A stretch of 64,000 nucleotides of DNA. It comes from Peribacillus sp. Bi96 (lineage in GTDB: Bacteria; Bacillota; Bacilli; Bacillales; DSM-1321). The notes below the pieces were generated by a model. That model searched no databases. It had not been told where the DNA came from and worked only from the letters and a program-made list of their open reading frames with translations. A program made the position numbers and the translations under genes. Positions within the stretch are counted from its first letter, which is position 1. Each line of letters opens with the position of its first letter. This document shows positions 62,505 through 64,000 of this stretch, one piece after another. The stretch lies in assembly GCF_918698115.1 (NCBI RefSeq), contig NZ_CAKKLV010000002.1, positions 372,001 through 436,000 on the forward strand, written 5' to 3'.

Positions 62505-63062
62505 TTATTTTAATTCGTCCAAGGCCATATTTAACTCCAAAACATTAATTCGAGGTTCTCCAAAAAGTCCAAACGATCGGCTGCTTGTATACTTTTCCAC
62601 AAGAAGATATACCTTTTTTTCAGACAATTCCCTTTCAAGAGCAATACGAGGAACCTGTACCTTGGCACCATCAGGAGAAATATTGGGATCAAGCCCAGAC
62701 CCCGAATTTGTCATTAAATCAGATGGTATGTCTGCTTTATCGACAGTAGGGTTTTCTTCTAAAAATTTTAAAATATCCTTTTTTGTCCGATCAATGAGCT
62801 CCTCATTTGAAGGAGAGTAGTTTAACGTACCTGAATTAGCTGCATCATATTCAATAGATGAAACACGACCTTGAAAGTACCGAGGATCTATAAAGGATTG
62901 GCCGATCAATTCGGAACCAATCATTTCTCCCGATTCATTCTTAATTAAACTGCCCTCTGCTTTTGCGGGCATCGTCAACTGTGCCAGGCCTGTCATCAGA
63001 ACCGGATAGGCCACTCCACATATAAGAAAAAGCACAATAACCAAACGTAAGTTTTTTAACAT
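62505..63062 (-). CDS. kdpC: K+-transporting ATPase subunit C
   Basis: This 185-residue subunit has one N-terminal membrane helix (about 4-24, LRLVIVLFLICGVAYPVLMTG) and an outer domain. The outer domain shows GSELIGQSF, YFQGRVSS, ASNSGTLNYSPSNEEL-like text (here AANSGTLNYS) and LMTNSGSGLDPNISP, the KdpC hallmark. It helps assemble the KdpFABC potassium pump and supports ATP binding by KdpB. It starts 25 bases after kdpB and is followed after 60 bases by the tandem sensor gene. Confidence 0.95.
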   Translation of the reverse strand: MLKNLRLVIVLFLICGVAYPVLMTGLAQLTMPAKAEGSLIKNESGEMIGSELIGQSFIDPRYFQGRVSSIEYDAANSGTLNYSPSNEELIDRTKKDILKFLEENPTVDKADIPSDLMTNSGSGLDPNISPDGAKVQVPRIALERELSEKKVYLLVEKYTSSRSFGLFGEPRINVLELNMALDELK

Positions 63063-63087
63063 GGATTTCCACCCTTAATTTATATTT

Positions 63088-64000
63088 TCAAACCACTCTT
63101 AACACGACAAGAAGTAAATCAATCACTTTAATTCCAACGAAAGGAACTAACACTCCTCCTACTCCATAAAGGGCCAAATTCCTCTTCAACAATCTTGTAG
63201 CGCTCATAGGAACATATTTAACCCCTTTCATGGCCAATGGTATTAGCAATGGAATGATAATGGCGTTAAATATTAAAGCTGATAATATGGCACTTTGAGG
63301 TGTTGCTAAACCCATAATGTTCAGGGCTTTCATTTGAGGTATCGCCAACATGAACATGGCTGGGATTATCGCAAAATATTTAGCTACATCATTTGCAATG
63401 CTAAAGGTTGTCAGTGCCCCCCGGGTCATGAGCAACTGTTTCCCAATTGATACTACTTCAATGATTTTTGTGGGATCTGAATCTAAATCCACCATATTAG
63501 CGGCTTCCTTCGCCGCATTCGTTCCTGTATTCATCGCCAACCCTACATCTGCCTGTGCCAATGCAGGGGCATCGTTTGTGCCATCTCCAGTCATAGCAAC
63601 AAGCTTGCCCTCCGCTTGTTCCCGCTTGATGACGGAGATTTTATCCTCCGGCTTAGCCTCGGCGATAAAATCATCGACACCTGCTTCTTTTGCAATAGTT
63701 GCAGCGGTTAAAGGGTTATCCCCCGTGCACATTATGCTTTTAATCCCCATTTTCCTTAACTCATCAAATCGTTCCTTCATGCCTGGTTTCACTGTATCTT
63801 TCAAGTAGATTGTGCCAAGTATACGGTTTCCCTCTGTTACAACCAGTGGGGTACCGCCTTTTTTGGCCACCTCATCACAAGTATCTTTTAAACCGTCTGG
63901 CACTTCTCCCCCTTGTTGCACTATATATTTCATGATCGTATCAACCGCACCTTTTCGGATCCTTTTCCCATCAGGAAAATCAGTTCCGCTCATTCTCGTT
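63088..64000 (-). CDS. kdpB: K+-transporting ATPase subunit B, C-terminal part (cut by window edge)
   Basis: The last 303 codons of the P-type ATPase subunit are present, and the frame runs open to the window end ([12 protein letters not shown]). Visible are the P-domain [10 protein letters not shown], the hinge [18 protein letters not shown] and [18 protein letters not shown], where the helix holds the charged pair used for coupling. The phosphorylated aspartate (DKTGT) and the start lie outside the window, and kdpA is expected further right. Confidence 0.95.
   Translation of the reverse strand, partial: TRMSGTDFPDGKRIRKGAVDTIMKYIVQQGGEVPDGLKDTCDEVAKKGGTPLVVTEGNRILGTIYLKDTVKPGMKERFDELRKMGIKSIMCTGDNPLTAATIAKEAGVDDFIAEAKPEDKISVIKREQAEGKLVAMTGDGTNDAPALAQADVGLAMNTGTNAAKEAANMVDLDSDPTKIIEVVSIGKQLLMTRGALTTFSIANDVAKYFAIIPAMFMLAIPQMKALNIMGLATPQSAILSALIFNAIIIPLLIPLAMKGVKYVPMSATRLLKRNLALYGVGGVLVPFVGIKVIDLLLVVLRVV

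Overview
The window reads as chromosomal DNA of a low-GC, endospore-forming Bacillaceae. The evidence is strong AGGAGG-type ribosome binding sites, many GTG and TTG starts, an RsbR-type stressosome protein, the sporulation-type diadenylate cyclase CdaS and a Bacillus-type AcoR/acetoin operon. The gene content resembles Peribacillus (former Bacillus simplex group), but that is an inference and no marker gene proves it.

Layout. 0.3-4.4 kb: RsbR/STAS protein, DedA protein, phosphatidylserine synthase, cupin, Asp/Glu racemase. 4.4-6.4 kb: an AT-rich gene-free gap. 6.4-15.3 kb: nitronate monooxygenase, then the acetoin module read on the minus strand as acoA-acoB-acoC-acoL-acetoin reductase, followed by acoR. 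A textbook sigma-54 -24/-12 promoter and a 50-bp double palindrome precede acoA. 15.4-23.3 kb: acetoacetyl-CoA synthetase, orphan KinB-like kinase, acyl-CoA dehydrogenase, DUF697-type GTPase, tandem winged-helix regulator, methionine aminopeptidase. 23.7-27.9 kb: TetR-controlled ABC exporter and cdaS. 28.1-34 kb: small stand-alone genes (ferredoxin, VOC proteins, DinB, DUF402, lysozyme-like) and a 52-residue acidic protein. 34.1-37.3 kb: three consecutive short-chain dehydrogenases with a GntR regulator. 38.1-41.5 kb: large Na+/H+ antiporter, a relic of an S9 peptidase, DUF1697. 41.7-43.8 kb: a vgb-vat pair (streptogramin B lyase plus streptogramin A acetyltransferase) and a VOC protein. 44.3-52.8 kb: a seven-gene catabolic operon (two CoA-transferases, HMG-CoA-lyase-like protein, frameshifted citrate-type transporter, CitE-like lyase, AtuA and its small partner) divergent from a GntR regulator, with a 24-bp palindromic operator. 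53.1-58.2 kb: a fusion gene, then a visibly GC-richer drug-type ABC exporter with PadR and DUF1048 genes, bracketed by a 31-bp inverted repeat. 58.2-64 kb: S9 peptidase and the end of a kdp operon (kdpB partial, kdpC, and a KdpD-type sensor that is internally duplicated and lacks a kinase domain).

How the parts connect. The acetoin operon makes acetyl-CoA and acetaldehyde from acetoin under AcoR/sigma-54 control, and the reductase interconverts acetoin with diacetyl or butanediol. Acetoacetyl-CoA synthetase and the HMG-CoA-lyase operon could meet at acetoacetate (inference). CdaS makes c-di-AMP, a known regulator of potassium uptake, and the kdp locus is in the same window.

Most notable: the tandem KdpD without a kinase, the uncharacterised AtuA/CoA-lyase operon with its 5-bp-duplication frameshift, the complete streptogramin A+B resistance pair, the mobile-looking ABC island, and two gene wrecks (S9 peptidase remnant and a 7TM-kinase fusion).
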